A stretch of DNA of 64,000 nt from Clostridium sardiniense (GCF_016907995.1 NZ_JAFBDA010000007.1:62001-126000), one strand, 5' to 3'; shown: positions 17,936 through 27,401, counted from the stretch's first letter. Program-made: numbers and translations. The notes: generated from the sequence alone by a model not told the origin.

Positions 17936-19345
17936 TTATTTTACTTTTTTCCATTCAGGTTTTCTAAAGTGGAATATAATAAGTGGTATTACCACACTTA
18001 CTATTGTTCCAATTACTTGGAATGCTATATATCCAGGACCTTCACTTGCTGGTAATATTGATGGTGGTATTAAACTTACTAATATAGTAATTGATACACC
18101 AATAATTGCAAGTATTGCAACAATCCACATTAATGAATTTCCTTTTGCTCCAAGTCTAAATGGTCTCTTAACATCTGGTCTCTTATATCTTAATACAATT
18201 GCTGATATGGCCATTAAGATATATGCAACACAATAAACAATAGTTGTTGTTATTGTAATCATAAAGAATGCACTGTTAACATCTGATGTTACTAAGTAAG
18301 TTATTGATATTAATGAAATAACTATAGCTTGTATTAAAACAAATGTTATTGGTACTCCCTTTTTTGTTCTCTTTTGGAAAAATGGTGGTAAATTCCCCTC
18401 TTCAGCAACTTTAATCATTGCTTTTGATGGTCCAAGTACCCAAGCACTTAATTGTGCTAGAACACCAATTGCTATCATAGCTGATATTATATTATTAAAT
18501 ATTGATGGTATTCCTAAAGCTTCACAGTATATAACAAATGGTTGAGTTATATTTGATAGTTCCATCTTACCCATTGGAACTGCATTTGCAACAGTTAAAC
18601 CTGCAATTAAGTTAACTATTACTAATAAAATAACTGATGCTATAACAGCTATTGGGTAATTTTTCTTAGGGTTTTCAATATTATTAGCATGTACTGATGA
18701 TATTTCTACCCCTGCAAATATAAATATAATTCCTGAGAAATATGTTAAAGTTCCGAAATCGTGGAAATTAGGTATAATTTTATCTGCGCTAAATGTTCCT
18801 AAATAACTACCTGGTTGAATACCAACTTTAATTGCATATGCTATACCTAATACAACTAATGCTATAAATGGAATATAAACACCTATTAAAGAACCTATAT
18901 TACCAACAACCTTAACCATGTCAAATTTAAGGTTTAATAGAGTAACACCCCAATAAGAAATAATAATTACTATAAATACGAATATGTGGTTTTGTGCAAG
19001 TTTTGCATCACCTACAACATAACCAAGTAAAACTCCAACTGTTGAAGCAACCATTACCATTCCAAAGAACATTTGAACCCATAAAAGCCATGAAGTTACA
19101 AATCCCCATCTTTCACCTAGCGCTTCTGTAACCCAAACTTGAGGACCACCTTCTTCTGGCCATCCAGTTGCAAGTTCTGCTGCTATAAGTGATATTGGAA
19201 TAGCAAATACAATAACTGCTCCTACTAAATAGAAAATTTGAGACCAACCATTAATAGCTAATGTAGGTACACTTCTTACTGTACCAAAGAAAGCCATAGT
19301 AATCCCAATAAGTTGGAATAGTGTAAGTTTTTTAACACTGCTCAT
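17936..19345 (-). CDS. APC-family amino acid/amine antiporter, copy 1 (TyrP/GadC-like)
   Basis: A 469-residue, 12-helix transporter of the glutamate:GABA/tyrosine:tyramine antiporter group in the APC superfamily. The start MSSVKKLTLFQLIGITMAFFGTVRSVPTLA carries the unwound first-helix region, and ISLIAAELATGWPEEGGPQVWV and FSGIIFIFAGVEISSVHANN are family hallmarks. It lies directly upstream of decarboxylase 1 in the same direction and should exchange the precursor amino acid for the amine product. That exchange is electrogenic and, with decarboxylation, gives proton motive force and acid resistance. AGAGGAA lies before ATG. A promoter and two leader hairpins precede it. Confidence 0.88.
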   Translation of the reverse strand: MSSVKKLTLFQLIGITMAFFGTVRSVPTLAINGWSQIFYLVGAVIVFAIPISLIAAELATGWPEEGGPQVWVTEALGERWGFVTSWLLWVQMFFGMVMVASTVGVLLGYVVGDAKLAQNHIFVFIVIIISYWGVTLLNLKFDMVKVVGNIGSLIGVYIPFIALVVLGIAYAIKVGIQPGSYLGTFSADKIIPNFHDFGTLTYFSGIIFIFAGVEISSVHANNIENPKKNYPIAVIASVILLVIVNLIAGLTVANAVPMGKMELSNITQPFVIYCEALGIPSIFNNIISAMIAIGVLAQLSAWVLGPSKAMIKVAEEGNLPPFFQKRTKKGVPITFVLIQAIVISLISITYLVTSDVNSAFFMITITTTIVYCVAYILMAISAIVLRYKRPDVKRPFRLGAKGNSLMWIVAILAIIGVSITILVSLIPPSILPASEGPGYIAFQVIGTIVSVVIPLIIFHFRKPEWKKVK

Positions 19346-19391
19346 AAGAATAATTCCTCTCTTTCAATATTAAATTTTTAATCTTACAATC

Positions 19392-19476
19392 AGTGATTTT
19401 TGTTTTATTACCAATGCTTTTAATAAATTTAATGCTTTAATAATCTATATCTGGATTTAACAAAACAATAATCACT
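19392..19476 (-). repeat. Leader stem-loop ahead of antiporter 1
   Basis: AGTGATTTTTGTTTTATT (19392-19409) and its near-complement at 19459-19476 match at 15 of 18 positions. The loop contains two AATGCTT copies (TAATGCTT at 19430). It ends about 47 bases before the antiporter start, inside the predicted 5' leader. A smaller hairpin GTAGC-CAA-GCTAC (19486-19498) sits at the expected RNA 5' end. Confidence 0.5.
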
Positions 19477-19503
19477 AAACTGCTGTAGCTTGGCTACATC
19501 TTT

Positions 19504-19531
19504 ATCTTATACCTTAGCGAGTTATTGTCAA
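19504..19531 (-). promoter_or_regulatory. SigmaA promoter of antiporter 1
   Basis: On the minus strand TTGACA (19531-19526) and TAAGAT (19509-19504) are 16 bases apart. The region resembles the promoter of antiporter 2: both have TTGACAAT, AAGGT and a final ATAAAG at equivalent positions. Confidence 0.6.
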
Positions 19532-19770
19532 ATTGCCCAGATTCAATTGCGTATATTTTAAAAAAATTTGTTTACTTTTTAATACTTTGTTGATTTTTTA
19601 TTCATGCAAAATTTTCCCATATATACATATAATTCATCTTATTGAAAAGATTTTGATTAATAGTTCATATTTGATTAATTTTTCTGTATTAATATGGATA
19701 AACATTAATATTTACATGATTACTTTATTAATAATGTGAAAATATAGCTTTGTAAATCAATCTTTTAACA

Positions 19771-19813
19771 TCACTGCCTTAATAATACATTTATTGTATT
19801 ATTAAGGCAGTGA
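19771..19813 (-). terminator. Very strong 19-bp stem-loop after antiporter 2
   Basis: TCACTGCCTTAATAATACA (19771-19789) pairs perfectly with its complement (19795-19813) around TTTAT. It lies just downstream of the antiporter 2 stop. The T-tract is weak, but a stem this stable should stop transcription or protect the RNA end. Confidence 0.7.
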
Positions 19814-19834
19814 TTATTCTATACTTATTCTTCT

Positions 19835-21241
19835 TTAATTCTTCTTCCATTCAGGTCTTCTAAATTTAAATATTAATAATGGAATTATAACACTTACTAT
19901 TGTTCCAATTATTTGGAATAATATATAGAAAGTATGTTCACTCTCTTTTAATATTGATGGTGGTATTAAACTTACTATTATAGTAAGGATAACTCCGAAC
20001 AAAGCAAGTAAAACTATTACCCACATAAAGCCATTTCCATGTGAACCTAATCTAAATGGTCTATTAACATTTGGTTCTTTATATCTTAGCAATATAGCGG
20101 ATACCCCTATTAAAATATATACTATACAATAAAGTATAGTTGTTGTTATTGTAATCATAAAGAATGCACTATTTACATTTGGAATTGCTACATATGCTAA
20201 TGTAAGAAGAGATACAACTATAGCTTGTATTATTACAAAAGTTATAGGTACTCCCTTATCGGTTCTCTTTTGGAACAATTTTGGTAAATTTCCTTCCTCA
20301 GCAACCTTAATCATTGCTTTTGATGGTCCAAGTACCCAAGCACTTATTTGCGCCAATACCCCAATTGCTATCATAGCTGATATTATATTATTAAATATTG
20401 CTGGTATTCCAAGTCCTTTGCAATAAATAACAAATGGTTGTGTAATATTTGCAAGTTCCATCTGTCCATCAGGAACTGCATTTGCAACAGTAAGTCCTGC
20501 AGTTAAATTTAATATTGCAAGTACTATTACTGATAAAATAACTGCTATTGGATAATTCTTCTTTGGATTTTCAATATTATTAGCATGTACTGATGATATT
20601 TCTACCCCTGCAAATATAAATATAATTCCTGAGAAATAAGTTAAACTTCCCAAATCATGAAAATCAGGAATTAGTTTACTTGCACTAAAAGTTCCTAGAT
20701 AACCATTAGGATTTAATCCAAATTTAATTAAATAAGCTATTCCTAATGCTACAAGTGCTATAAATGGTATGTATACACCTATTACTGCTCCCCAATCACC
20801 AACTATCTTAACCATATCAAATTTTAAATTTAATAATGTAACACCCCAGAATGATATAAGTATACAAAGTGCTACGAAAACATTATTTTGTGATAATGTT
20901 GGATCGTTTACAACATATCCAAGTAATACCCCTACTGTAGTTCCTACCATAACCATACCAGTCATCATTTGAACCCATAAAAGCCATGAAGTTACAAACC
21001 CCCACTTTTCTCCAAGAGCTTCTTTAACCCAAACTTGTGGTCCTCCTTCTTCTGGCCATCCAGTTGCAAGTTCTGCTGCTATTAATGATATCGGAATAGC
21101 AAAAATCACTATAGCTCCAACAAAATAAAATATCTGTGTCCATCCATTAATAGCTAATGTAGGTACACTTCTTACAGTTCCAAAAAACGCCATGGTTATA
21201 CCAATTAATTGGAAAAGTGTCAGTTTCTTTACACTGCTCAT
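19835..21241 (-). CDS. APC-family amino acid/amine antiporter, copy 2
   Basis: A 468-residue paralogue of antiporter 1, nearly identical in the first 70 residues (MSSVKKLTLFQLIGITMAFFG) and in FSGIIFIFAGVEISSVHANNIENPKKNYPIA. Differences cluster in the helices after residue 100 (MMTGMVMVGTTVG, NDPTLSQNNVF) and in the C-terminal tail. It is divergent from decarboxylase 2 (604 bases between starts), so the two probably form the second exchange pair under separate promoters. AGGAGAT precedes ATG 21241. It should swap a substrate amino acid for its amine; the partner substrate may differ, since decarboxylase 2 is diverged. Confidence 0.88.
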   Translation of the reverse strand: MSSVKKLTLFQLIGITMAFFGTVRSVPTLAINGWTQIFYFVGAIVIFAIPISLIAAELATGWPEEGGPQVWVKEALGEKWGFVTSWLLWVQMMTGMVMVGTTVGVLLGYVVNDPTLSQNNVFVALCILISFWGVTLLNLKFDMVKIVGDWGAVIGVYIPFIALVALGIAYLIKFGLNPNGYLGTFSASKLIPDFHDLGSLTYFSGIIFIFAGVEISSVHANNIENPKKNYPIAVILSVIVLAILNLTAGLTVANAVPDGQMELANITQPFVIYCKGLGIPAIFNNIISAMIAIGVLAQISAWVLGPSKAMIKVAEEGNLPKLFQKRTDKGVPITFVIIQAIVVSLLTLAYVAIPNVNSAFFMITITTTILYCIVYILIGVSAILLRYKEPNVNRPFRLGSHGNGFMWVIVLLALFGVILTIIVSLIPPSILKESEHTFYILFQIIGTIVSVIIPLLIFKFRRPEWKKN

Positions 21242-21263
21242 ATCTCCTTACTTCCTCTCGTAA

Positions 21264-21304
21264 TACTTGTTTTCATATGATAATAAAACCATTACTGACA
21301 AGTA
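21264..21304 (-). repeat. Leader inverted repeat ahead of antiporter 2
   Basis: TACTTGT (21264-21270) and ACAAGTA (21298-21304) pair around a 27-base loop within the predicted 5' leader of antiporter 2, about 25 bases before the start codon. Confidence 0.4.
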
Positions 21305-21320
21305 CGTATTTTTTAACTTT

Positions 21321-21348
21321 ATGATAAACCTTTCGCCTTCATTGTCAA
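21321..21348 (-). promoter_or_regulatory. SigmaA promoter of antiporter 2
   Basis: On the minus strand TTGACA (21348-21343), a 16-base spacer and TATCAT (21326-21321). It resembles the antiporter 1 promoter base for base at several spacer positions. The remaining 430 bases towards decarboxylase 2 are AT-rich, with no frame seen. Confidence 0.6.
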
Positions 21349-21776
21349 ACATAGTATTAATTATCATTTTTTTGCATTTAAATTTTATCTTTACATACTT
21401 AAGAAAGTTAAATATTTTTTTATATTTCTCAAAGTAGTTTTATTAATATCTTCTTTTTTTAATCATTAAATTCATGAACCATTAACACTAATCTATAATT
21501 TATCTATAACTACTAATTTTTGTATGAAGTTTGTCATAATAAATAATTAATAATATTTACTAAAAAAATCCCCTTTGTAATCTTTTTCATAGTATCTATT
21601 GGATACTTTATTCCAATAATTATATATTATATATACTTTTTTCCTATTCTATCATTTATCAAGTACCTTTTTTATTAAACTAATAATTCTTCCCAGTATA
21701 TACCCTTTATTCAAATATTGTTAATTTTTGCACTATATTTACTAAACATCTATTATTTAGTAGTAATAATTCAAGT

Positions 21777-21812
21777 CAATGTAATTAATATAATAATATA
21801 TTTCTTACATTG
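21777..21812 (+). promoter_or_regulatory. Operator-like inverted repeat upstream of decarboxylase 2
   Basis: CAATGTAA (21777-21784) and TTACATTG (21805-21812) are perfect inverted arms flanking an AT-rich core (TATAATAATATAT) that can serve as a -10 region. It lies 34 bases before the decarboxylase 2 start. A regulator binding here would cover the promoter. Confidence 0.4.
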
Positions 21813-21845
21813 GCTATTTTTAAATATATTAAGGAGATGTTTTTA

Positions 21846-23717
21846 ATGGAAAATACTACCGATGTAAATTTAGGTGCCCTATTTTTAGGACCAAAATCTG
21901 AAAACGAGGATTTTTTCTTAAAAAATCTAACAAAAATGTTTAATCAACATTCTCAATGGAGAAAAAACTTTCATCCAGAAGATGGTGATGTAATACTTAA
22001 TGATACAATTTCATCTCAAGACTTTATAAATACACAAAATAAAACTGAAAATATATTAGAAGAACTTTCTTCTAAATTAAGATCTAACATGATGCCTTGG
22101 CATTCAATGAGATATATAGGTCATATGAATACAGATACACTTATGCCTTCCTTACTTGGATATTTTGCTGCTATGCTTTACAATGGTAACAATTGTGCTT
22201 ATGAAGGTGCACCTGCAACTACTATTTTAGAAGGTGAAGTTGGTGAAGACTTCTGTACTCTTATGGGAATAAATCCTCAAACAGGTTGGGGACACATAAG
22301 TGCTGATGGTACAACTGCAAACTTAGAAGCCTTATGGTATGCAAGAAACTTAAAATCTATCCCACTTGCCCTTAAAGAAGTTTCTCCTGAACTTGTTTCC
22401 GGAAAGTCTGAGTGGGAATTATTAAACATGTCAGTTGATGAAATATTAGATTTATTAGAAAAGAATCCTAAGAAACTTGATAAAATAAAATCCAATTCTG
22501 CAAGAGCTGTATCTTCTATCATACCAAAACTCGGAAAGTTATTAGTTCCACAAACAAAACATTACTCATGGCTTAAGGCCGCAGATATATTAGGTATTGG
22601 CAGTGACAATTTAATTGAAGTTCCAGTAGATAACCATTTCAGGATGGATATAACTGCCCTTGAGAACATAATAAATAATTGTATAAAAAATCAAGTTCCT
22701 ATTTTAGGTGTTGTTGGTGTGGTTGGGTCTACAGAAGAAGGTGCTGTTGATTATATAGATAAAATAGTAGCCCTAAAAGATAAATTTTCAAAGCAAGGTA
22801 TTAACTTCTATTTCCATGTAGATGCTGCTTTTGGCGCCTATGCACGTTCAATATTCCTAGATGAAAACTTTAATTTTATAAAAGAATCAGATCTAAAGGA
22901 AAAGTTTAAGGAACATAATATATTCCAAAACCCTGATGATGTAGATTGGCCATCTTCTTCAATATATAATGCTTTTAAATCTATGGACAGGGCAGACAGT
23001 ATAACCATAGATCCTCATAAAATGGGTTATGTTCCTTATGCAGCAGGTGGAATATGCATTAAGGATAAAAGAATGAAAGATTGCATATCATATTTTGCTA
23101 ATTATGTTTTTGAAAAAGGTATGGATATTCCAGTTTTATTAGGTGCTTTCACTCTAGAAGGTTCTAAAGCTGGTGCATCTGCCGCTGCTGTTTGGGCTGC
23201 TCATAAAGTATTACCCCTTAATATCACAGGATATGGTAAATTAATAGGATCTAGTATAGAGGGTGCTCATAATATTTATAATAGAATAGAGTCTCAAAAA
23301 ACCTTTGAGATTCGTGGTAAGAATTTAGTAGTACATGCTTTAGTTAATCCTGACTTTAATATGGTAGATTTTGCTTTTAATATAGAAGGAAATACTGATT
23401 TAGAACTTATGAATGAATTAAATCATAAATTTTATGAGGAAGCTTCCTTCTGTACAAAACTATTTACAAATGATTTTATAACATCTCATACAGTATTTGA
23501 TTATGTAGATTATGGTGATAGTCTCGTAGATTTTGTAAATAAATTTAATATATCAAAAGATGAATGGGATAAAGTTCATCAAGTAAGTGTATTAAGGGCT
23601 ACAGCTATGAATCCTTTCTTTGCAGATAGAGAAACCTTCAATACTTATAATGAAAAAATTAGTGAAGCTATAGTTAATGATTTAAAATTAGTCTTAAGTG
23701 ACCTTGATATAAAATAA
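21846..23717 (+). CDS. Diverged TyrDC-family decarboxylase, copy 2
   Basis: A 623-residue PLP decarboxylase starting at ATG 21846 ([20 protein letters not shown]), with AAGGAGATG upstream. The cofactor residues are kept: QTKHYSW (His), HVDAAFGAYARS (Asp) and TIDPHKMGY (Lys about 392). The substrate-side region is altered compared with copies 1 and 3: [12 protein letters not shown] is [22 protein letters not shown] is [17 protein letters not shown] is ADGTTAN, and [13 protein letters not shown] is HTVFDYVDYGDSL. It is therefore probably active but with a different preferred substrate. It is divergent from antiporter 2 and convergent with decarboxylase 3. Confidence 0.88.
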   Translation: MENTTDVNLGALFLGPKSENEDFFLKNLTKMFNQHSQWRKNFHPEDGDVILNDTISSQDFINTQNKTENILEELSSKLRSNMMPWHSMRYIGHMNTDTLMPSLLGYFAAMLYNGNNCAYEGAPATTILEGEVGEDFCTLMGINPQTGWGHISADGTTANLEALWYARNLKSIPLALKEVSPELVSGKSEWELLNMSVDEILDLLEKNPKKLDKIKSNSARAVSSIIPKLGKLLVPQTKHYSWLKAADILGIGSDNLIEVPVDNHFRMDITALENIINNCIKNQVPILGVVGVVGSTEEGAVDYIDKIVALKDKFSKQGINFYFHVDAAFGAYARSIFLDENFNFIKESDLKEKFKEHNIFQNPDDVDWPSSSIYNAFKSMDRADSITIDPHKMGYVPYAAGGICIKDKRMKDCISYFANYVFEKGMDIPVLLGAFTLEGSKAGASAAAVWAAHKVLPLNITGYGKLIGSSIEGAHNIYNRIESQKTFEIRGKNLVVHALVNPDFNMVDFAFNIEGNTDLELMNELNHKFYEEASFCTKLFTNDFITSHTVFDYVDYGDSLVDFVNKFNISKDEWDKVHQVSVLRATAMNPFFADRETFNTYNEKISEAIVNDLKLVLSDLDIK

Positions 23718-23730
23718 TATTTAAAGCTAA

Positions 23731-23762
23731 AAAGGACCTCACAAAATGTGAAGTCCTTTCTT
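23731..23762. terminator. Bidirectional terminator between decarboxylases 2 and 3
   Basis: AAAGGACCTCAC and GTGAAGTCCTTT pair with one mismatch around AAAAT, with A and T runs on either side, between two convergent genes. Confidence 0.75.
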
Positions 23763-23778
23763 ATATAAGAAATTTATA

Positions 23779-25632
23779 TTATCTTACGTCGTAGATATTT
23801 TCTAATTTCTTTTGGATTGCTGCATCTACTTTATCCATGTATTCAGCAAATGTTTCTTTGTTGTTTATGAATGGTGAAAGTACGCATGCTCTTAATACAG
23901 TAACCTTTTGTACTTCATCCCACTCTTCTCTTGAGAATCCAAGTGATTTAACAAATGGGTATGGGCTGTTTCCGTAGTCTGGTACTGCGAAATCAGTATG
24001 TGAAGTGATGAAATCATTATTGTATAATCCACCTCTTACATATGAAGCTTCTTCATAGAAATCATGGTTTAAGTGATTCATCTTAGTTAAATCAGTGTTT
24101 CCTTCTTCGTTGAATGCGAAGTCAACCATGTTGAAGTCAGGTCTTATTAATGTGTTAAGTATAACCTTCTTGTCTCCAACCATGAATTCTTTTCCGTTGA
24201 AGTGGTTGTAAAGGTTGAATGAACCTTCAATTCCAGCTCCGATAAGTTTTCCGTATCCAGTTATGTTTAATGGTAATGTTCTGTGAGCTGTCCAAACTGA
24301 TGCAGCTGTAGCTCCTGCTTTTGATCCTTCAAGCATGAATGCTCCAAGTAATGCAGGGATGTCCATTCCTTTTTCAAATACGTAAGTTGCGAAGTATGAG
24401 ATTGATTCTCTCATTCTCTTATCTTTTATAACTATACCACCAGCTGAGTAAGGGATGTATCCCATCTTGTGAGGGTCAATAGTTACTGTATCACATTCGC
24501 TTATAGCCTTGAATGCTTCATAAGTATCATCTGAAGGCCACTCTGTTTCTTCGTTTAAGAATACTCCATGCTCTAAATATTTAGCTTTTAATTCATCTTT
24601 AGGGATGAAGTTGAAGTTTTCATCTAAGAATATTGATCTAGCATATCCGCCGTATGCAGCATCAACGTGTACGTAGAAGTTTATTCCTTCTTTAGCTAAT
24701 TTATCTCTTACAGCTATGATTTTGTGTATATCATCAACTGCTCCTTCTTCTGTTGAACCAACAACACCAACAACTCCTAGAGTTGGGATTCCTTGTGCAG
24801 CTAATTCTCTTATTCTCTTTTCAAGAACTTCTGTATTCATTCTGTATTGTTCGTTAACTTCTACAGCTTCAACTTGGTCTAAACCGATACCGATTATATC
24901 AGCTGATTTAAGCCATGAGTAGTGCTTAGTTTGTGGAACAAACCATTTTCCTAATTTTCCTAAGTTTTTACCGCTTCTAGCTGATTTATCTTTTAAATCA
25001 TCTAACTTTTCTGGTACTCTATCAACTAAGTCTAAGATATCTTTAGTTGACATGTTTAATAATTCCCATTCAGTTTTTCCTTCAACTAATTCAGGTGCTA
25101 CTTCTCTCATTGCAAGTGGTAGTGATTTTATGTTTCTTGCATACCAGATAGCTTCTAAGTTAGCGATTGATCCGTCAGCACAGATGTGTCCCCAACCTAT
25201 TTCATCTTCGTATCCCATAAGTTTTGCAAAATCTGCTCCAACTTCTTCTTCCATTTCTGAAGTTCCTGGTGATGATTCATAAGCAACGTTGTTACCATTG
25301 TATAACATTGCAGCGAAGTATCCTAATATAGCTGGCATTAAAGTTTCTGAGTTCATGTGTCCTAAGAATCTTGGTGAATGCCATGGTAATGATTGTGATC
25401 TTAACTTTCTTGATAATTCAGTTAAAACTTCTTCCATTCTGTCAGCAGTCATCATGTAGTCTTCTTCACTCATGTCTGTTTTCTTTATTATGTTCTTATC
25501 TTCTGGATGGTAGTTTTTTCTCCATTCGCTGTGATCTTCGAATAACATTTTTAAATGTTTTTCAAATGTATCTTTGTTTTCTGACTTTGGTCCTAAAAAT
25601 AATGCTTTTAAGTTTAAATCTTGTGCGCTCAT
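23779..25632 (-). CDS. TyrDC-family aromatic amino acid decarboxylase, copy 3
   Basis: A 617-residue protein, the same length as copy 1 and clearly its close paralogue. It shares [59 protein letters not shown] and [16 protein letters not shown]. Differences from copy 1 are mostly surface positions and two C-terminal stretches ([34 protein letters not shown]). Its codons use more C and G at third positions than its neighbours, suggesting the most highly expressed copy. AAAAGGAGA precedes ATG 25632. It follows antiporter 3 on the same strand after 184 bases. Tyrosine or another aromatic amino acid is the likely substrate. Confidence 0.9.
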   Translation of the reverse strand: MSAQDLNLKALFLGPKSENKDTFEKHLKMLFEDHSEWRKNYHPEDKNIIKKTDMSEEDYMMTADRMEEVLTELSRKLRSQSLPWHSPRFLGHMNSETLMPAILGYFAAMLYNGNNVAYESSPGTSEMEEEVGADFAKLMGYEDEIGWGHICADGSIANLEAIWYARNIKSLPLAMREVAPELVEGKTEWELLNMSTKDILDLVDRVPEKLDDLKDKSARSGKNLGKLGKWFVPQTKHYSWLKSADIIGIGLDQVEAVEVNEQYRMNTEVLEKRIRELAAQGIPTLGVVGVVGSTEEGAVDDIHKIIAVRDKLAKEGINFYVHVDAAYGGYARSIFLDENFNFIPKDELKAKYLEHGVFLNEETEWPSDDTYEAFKAISECDTVTIDPHKMGYIPYSAGGIVIKDKRMRESISYFATYVFEKGMDIPALLGAFMLEGSKAGATAASVWTAHRTLPLNITGYGKLIGAGIEGSFNLYNHFNGKEFMVGDKKVILNTLIRPDFNMVDFAFNEEGNTDLTKMNHLNHDFYEEASYVRGGLYNNDFITSHTDFAVPDYGNSPYPFVKSLGFSREEWDEVQKVTVLRACVLSPFINNKETFAEYMDKVDAAIQKKLENIYDVR

Positions 25633-25675
25633 TTATAAGTCTCCTTTTCATATGCTTTGTAATATATTACAAACC

Positions 25676-25729
25676 ATATGACCATTTAAAATGAAAGATT
25701 AACCTCAGTTTAAATAATCATACGTTTCA
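25676..25729 (-). promoter_or_regulatory. Conserved leader block upstream of decarboxylase copy 3
   Basis: ATATGACC, ATTTAAAATGAAA and CATACGTTTCA repeat the block found ahead of decarboxylase 1, with the two sub-blocks 38 bases apart. The inverted arm that is perfect in copy 1 is only partly kept here (CAGTTTAAAT), so the shared part is more likely a protein or RNA recognition sequence than the hairpin itself. Confidence 0.5.
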
Positions 25730-25741
25730 AATATATTGATT

Positions 25742-25813
25742 TAATGCTTTTTGTTTTAAATAATGCTTTTTTGTTTTTAAATAATGCTTTTAATTTATAA
25801 TAAAATAATGCTT
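25742..25813 (-). repeat. Four TAATGCTT direct repeats spaced about two helix turns
   Basis: TAATGCTT starts at 25742, 25761, 25782 and 25806 (spacings 19, 21 and 24 bases) and fills the space directly after the antiporter 3 stop, upstream of the decarboxylase 3 leader block. On the transcribed strand each copy reads AAGCATTA. No frame covers it. The near-regular spacing would put copies on one face of the helix. Confidence 0.6.
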
Positions 25814-25816
25814 AAA

Positions 25817-27229
25817 TTATTTATTATCTACTTTTTTCCACTCTGGTTTCTTACATTTGAATATTATAAGTGGTATTACTACACTTACTATTGTTCCAAT
25901 TACTTGGAATGCAATATATCCAGTATGTTGTTCTTTTGGTAATATTGATGGTGGTATTAAACTTACTATTATAGTGATTGCTACACCAAATAAAGCAAGT
26001 AATGCAACTATCCACATTAATCCATTTCCTGATCCTAATCTGAAAGGTCTTTCAACATTAGGTGCTTTGTATCTTAAAACTATAGCTGAAACTGCAATTA
26101 AGATATAAACTACGCAGTAAAGTATAGTAGTAGTTACAGTGATCATAAAGAATGCACTGTTAACATCGTCTGTTACTAAGTAAGTTATTGATATTAATGA
26201 AATAACTATAGCTTGTATTAAAACGAATGTTATTGGTACTCCATTTGAAGTTCTCTTTTGGAATACTCTTGGTAAGTTTCCTTCGTCAGCAACTTTAATC
26301 ATTGCTTTTGATGGTCCAAGTACCCAAGCACTTAATTGAACTAATACACCGATTGCTATCATAGCTGATATTATGTTTGAGAATACTGCTGGTATTCCAA
26401 GACTTGCACAGAATATAACAAATGGTTGAGTTATATTAGCTAATTCCATTTTTCCCATTGGGACTGCATTTGCAACTGTTAAACCAGCTATTAAGTTAAA
26501 TATAACTAAAAGAATAACTGAACCTATAACAGCTATTGGATAATTTTTCTTTGGGTTTTCAATATTATTAGCGTGAACTGATGATATTTCTACCCCTGCA
26601 AATATAAATATAATTCCTGAGAAATAAGTTAAACTTCCGAAATCACTGAAGTTTGGTATTAACTTGCTTGCGCTGAATGTTCCTAAGTAACTATCAACTT
26701 GGATTCCGTTTTTAAAGAAGTATGCTAAACCTAGTACTACTAATGCTACGAATGGAATATAAACACCAATTATAGCACCCCAGTTACCAACGATCTTAAC
26801 CATATCGAATTTAAGGTTTAGTAAAGTAACTCCCCAATAAGAAATAAGTATAACGATAAATATAAATACATGGTTACTTGCTAATTCTGCATTTCCTACA
26901 ACATAGCCAAGTAAAACTCCAACTGTTGAAGCAACCATAACCATTCCGAAGAACATTTGAACCCATAAAAGCCATGATGTTACGAATCCCCATTTTTCTC
27001 CTAGGGCTGCTTTAACCCAAACGTGAGGACCTCCTTCTTCTGGCCATCCTGTAGCTAGTTCTGCTGCTATTAATGATATAGGGATAGCAAAAACAACAAC
27101 TGCTCCTACAAGGTAAAAGATTTGAGTCCAACCGTTTATTGCTAATGTAGGAACACTTCTAACTGTACCAAAGAAGGCCATTGTGATTCCTATAAGTTGG
27201 AAAAGTGTAAGTTTTTTAACACTGCTCAT
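25817..27229 (-). CDS. APC-family amino acid/amine antiporter, copy 3
   Basis: A 470-residue antiporter, closest in sequence to copy 1. ATG 27229 (MSSVKKLTLF) is used because AAAGGAAG lies just upstream; the frame extends six codons further without a site. It keeps ISLIAAELATGWPEEGGPHVWV and FSGIIFIFAGVEISSVHANN. It lies upstream of decarboxylase 3 in the same direction, repeating the layout of pair 1, and should feed that enzyme and export its product. The promoter and leader follow the same scheme as the other two antiporters. Confidence 0.88.
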   Translation of the reverse strand: MSSVKKLTLFQLIGITMAFFGTVRSVPTLAINGWTQIFYLVGAVVVFAIPISLIAAELATGWPEEGGPHVWVKAALGEKWGFVTSWLLWVQMFFGMVMVASTVGVLLGYVVGNAELASNHVFIFIVILISYWGVTLLNLKFDMVKIVGNWGAIIGVYIPFVALVVLGLAYFFKNGIQVDSYLGTFSASKLIPNFSDFGSLTYFSGIIFIFAGVEISSVHANNIENPKKNYPIAVIGSVILLVIFNLIAGLTVANAVPMGKMELANITQPFVIFCASLGIPAVFSNIISAMIAIGVLVQLSAWVLGPSKAMIKVADEGNLPRVFQKRTSNGVPITFVLIQAIVISLISITYLVTDDVNSAFFMITVTTTILYCVVYILIAVSAIVLRYKAPNVERPFRLGSGNGLMWIVALLALFGVAITIIVSLIPPSILPKEQHTGYIAFQVIGTIVSVVIPLIIFKCKKPEWKKVDNK

Positions 27230-27270
27230 AAGACTACTTCCTTTCATGAAAATATTTAATTTTTTAATCT

Positions 27271-27321
27271 AGAGTAAATTATTTATATGTATAAAGATAT
27301 ATTAGTTATATAATCTACTCT
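27271..27321 (-). repeat. Leader stem-loop ahead of antiporter 3
   Basis: AGAGTAAATTAT (27271-27282) and ATAATCTACTCT (27310-27321) pair at 11 of 12 positions, about 42 bases before the start codon, mirroring the leader hairpin of antiporter 1. Confidence 0.45.
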
Positions 27322-27373
27322 AAAATTTACTTCATATTAAAACATAATGTGTTTTCTACGAAGCACATACTCT

Positions 27374-27401
27374 ATATTATTCTCTTTTATTTTTTTGTCA
27401 A
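27374..27401 (-). promoter_or_regulatory. SigmaA promoter of antiporter 3
   Basis: On the minus strand TTGACA (27401-27396), a 16-base spacer and TAATAT (27379-27374). The spacer length equals that of the other two antiporter promoters. The DNA from 27402 to 27780 is AT-rich and I see nothing else in it. Confidence 0.6.

Noticed and set aside
15874..25632. Calling the three PLP decarboxylases glutamate decarboxylases (gadB) with gadC antiporters
   Set aside because: Their length of 617-623 residues and blocks such as NNVAYESSP and [15 protein letters not shown] match the TyrDC group; clostridial and enteric GadB are about 460 residues. The antiporters alone do not separate TyrP from GadC.
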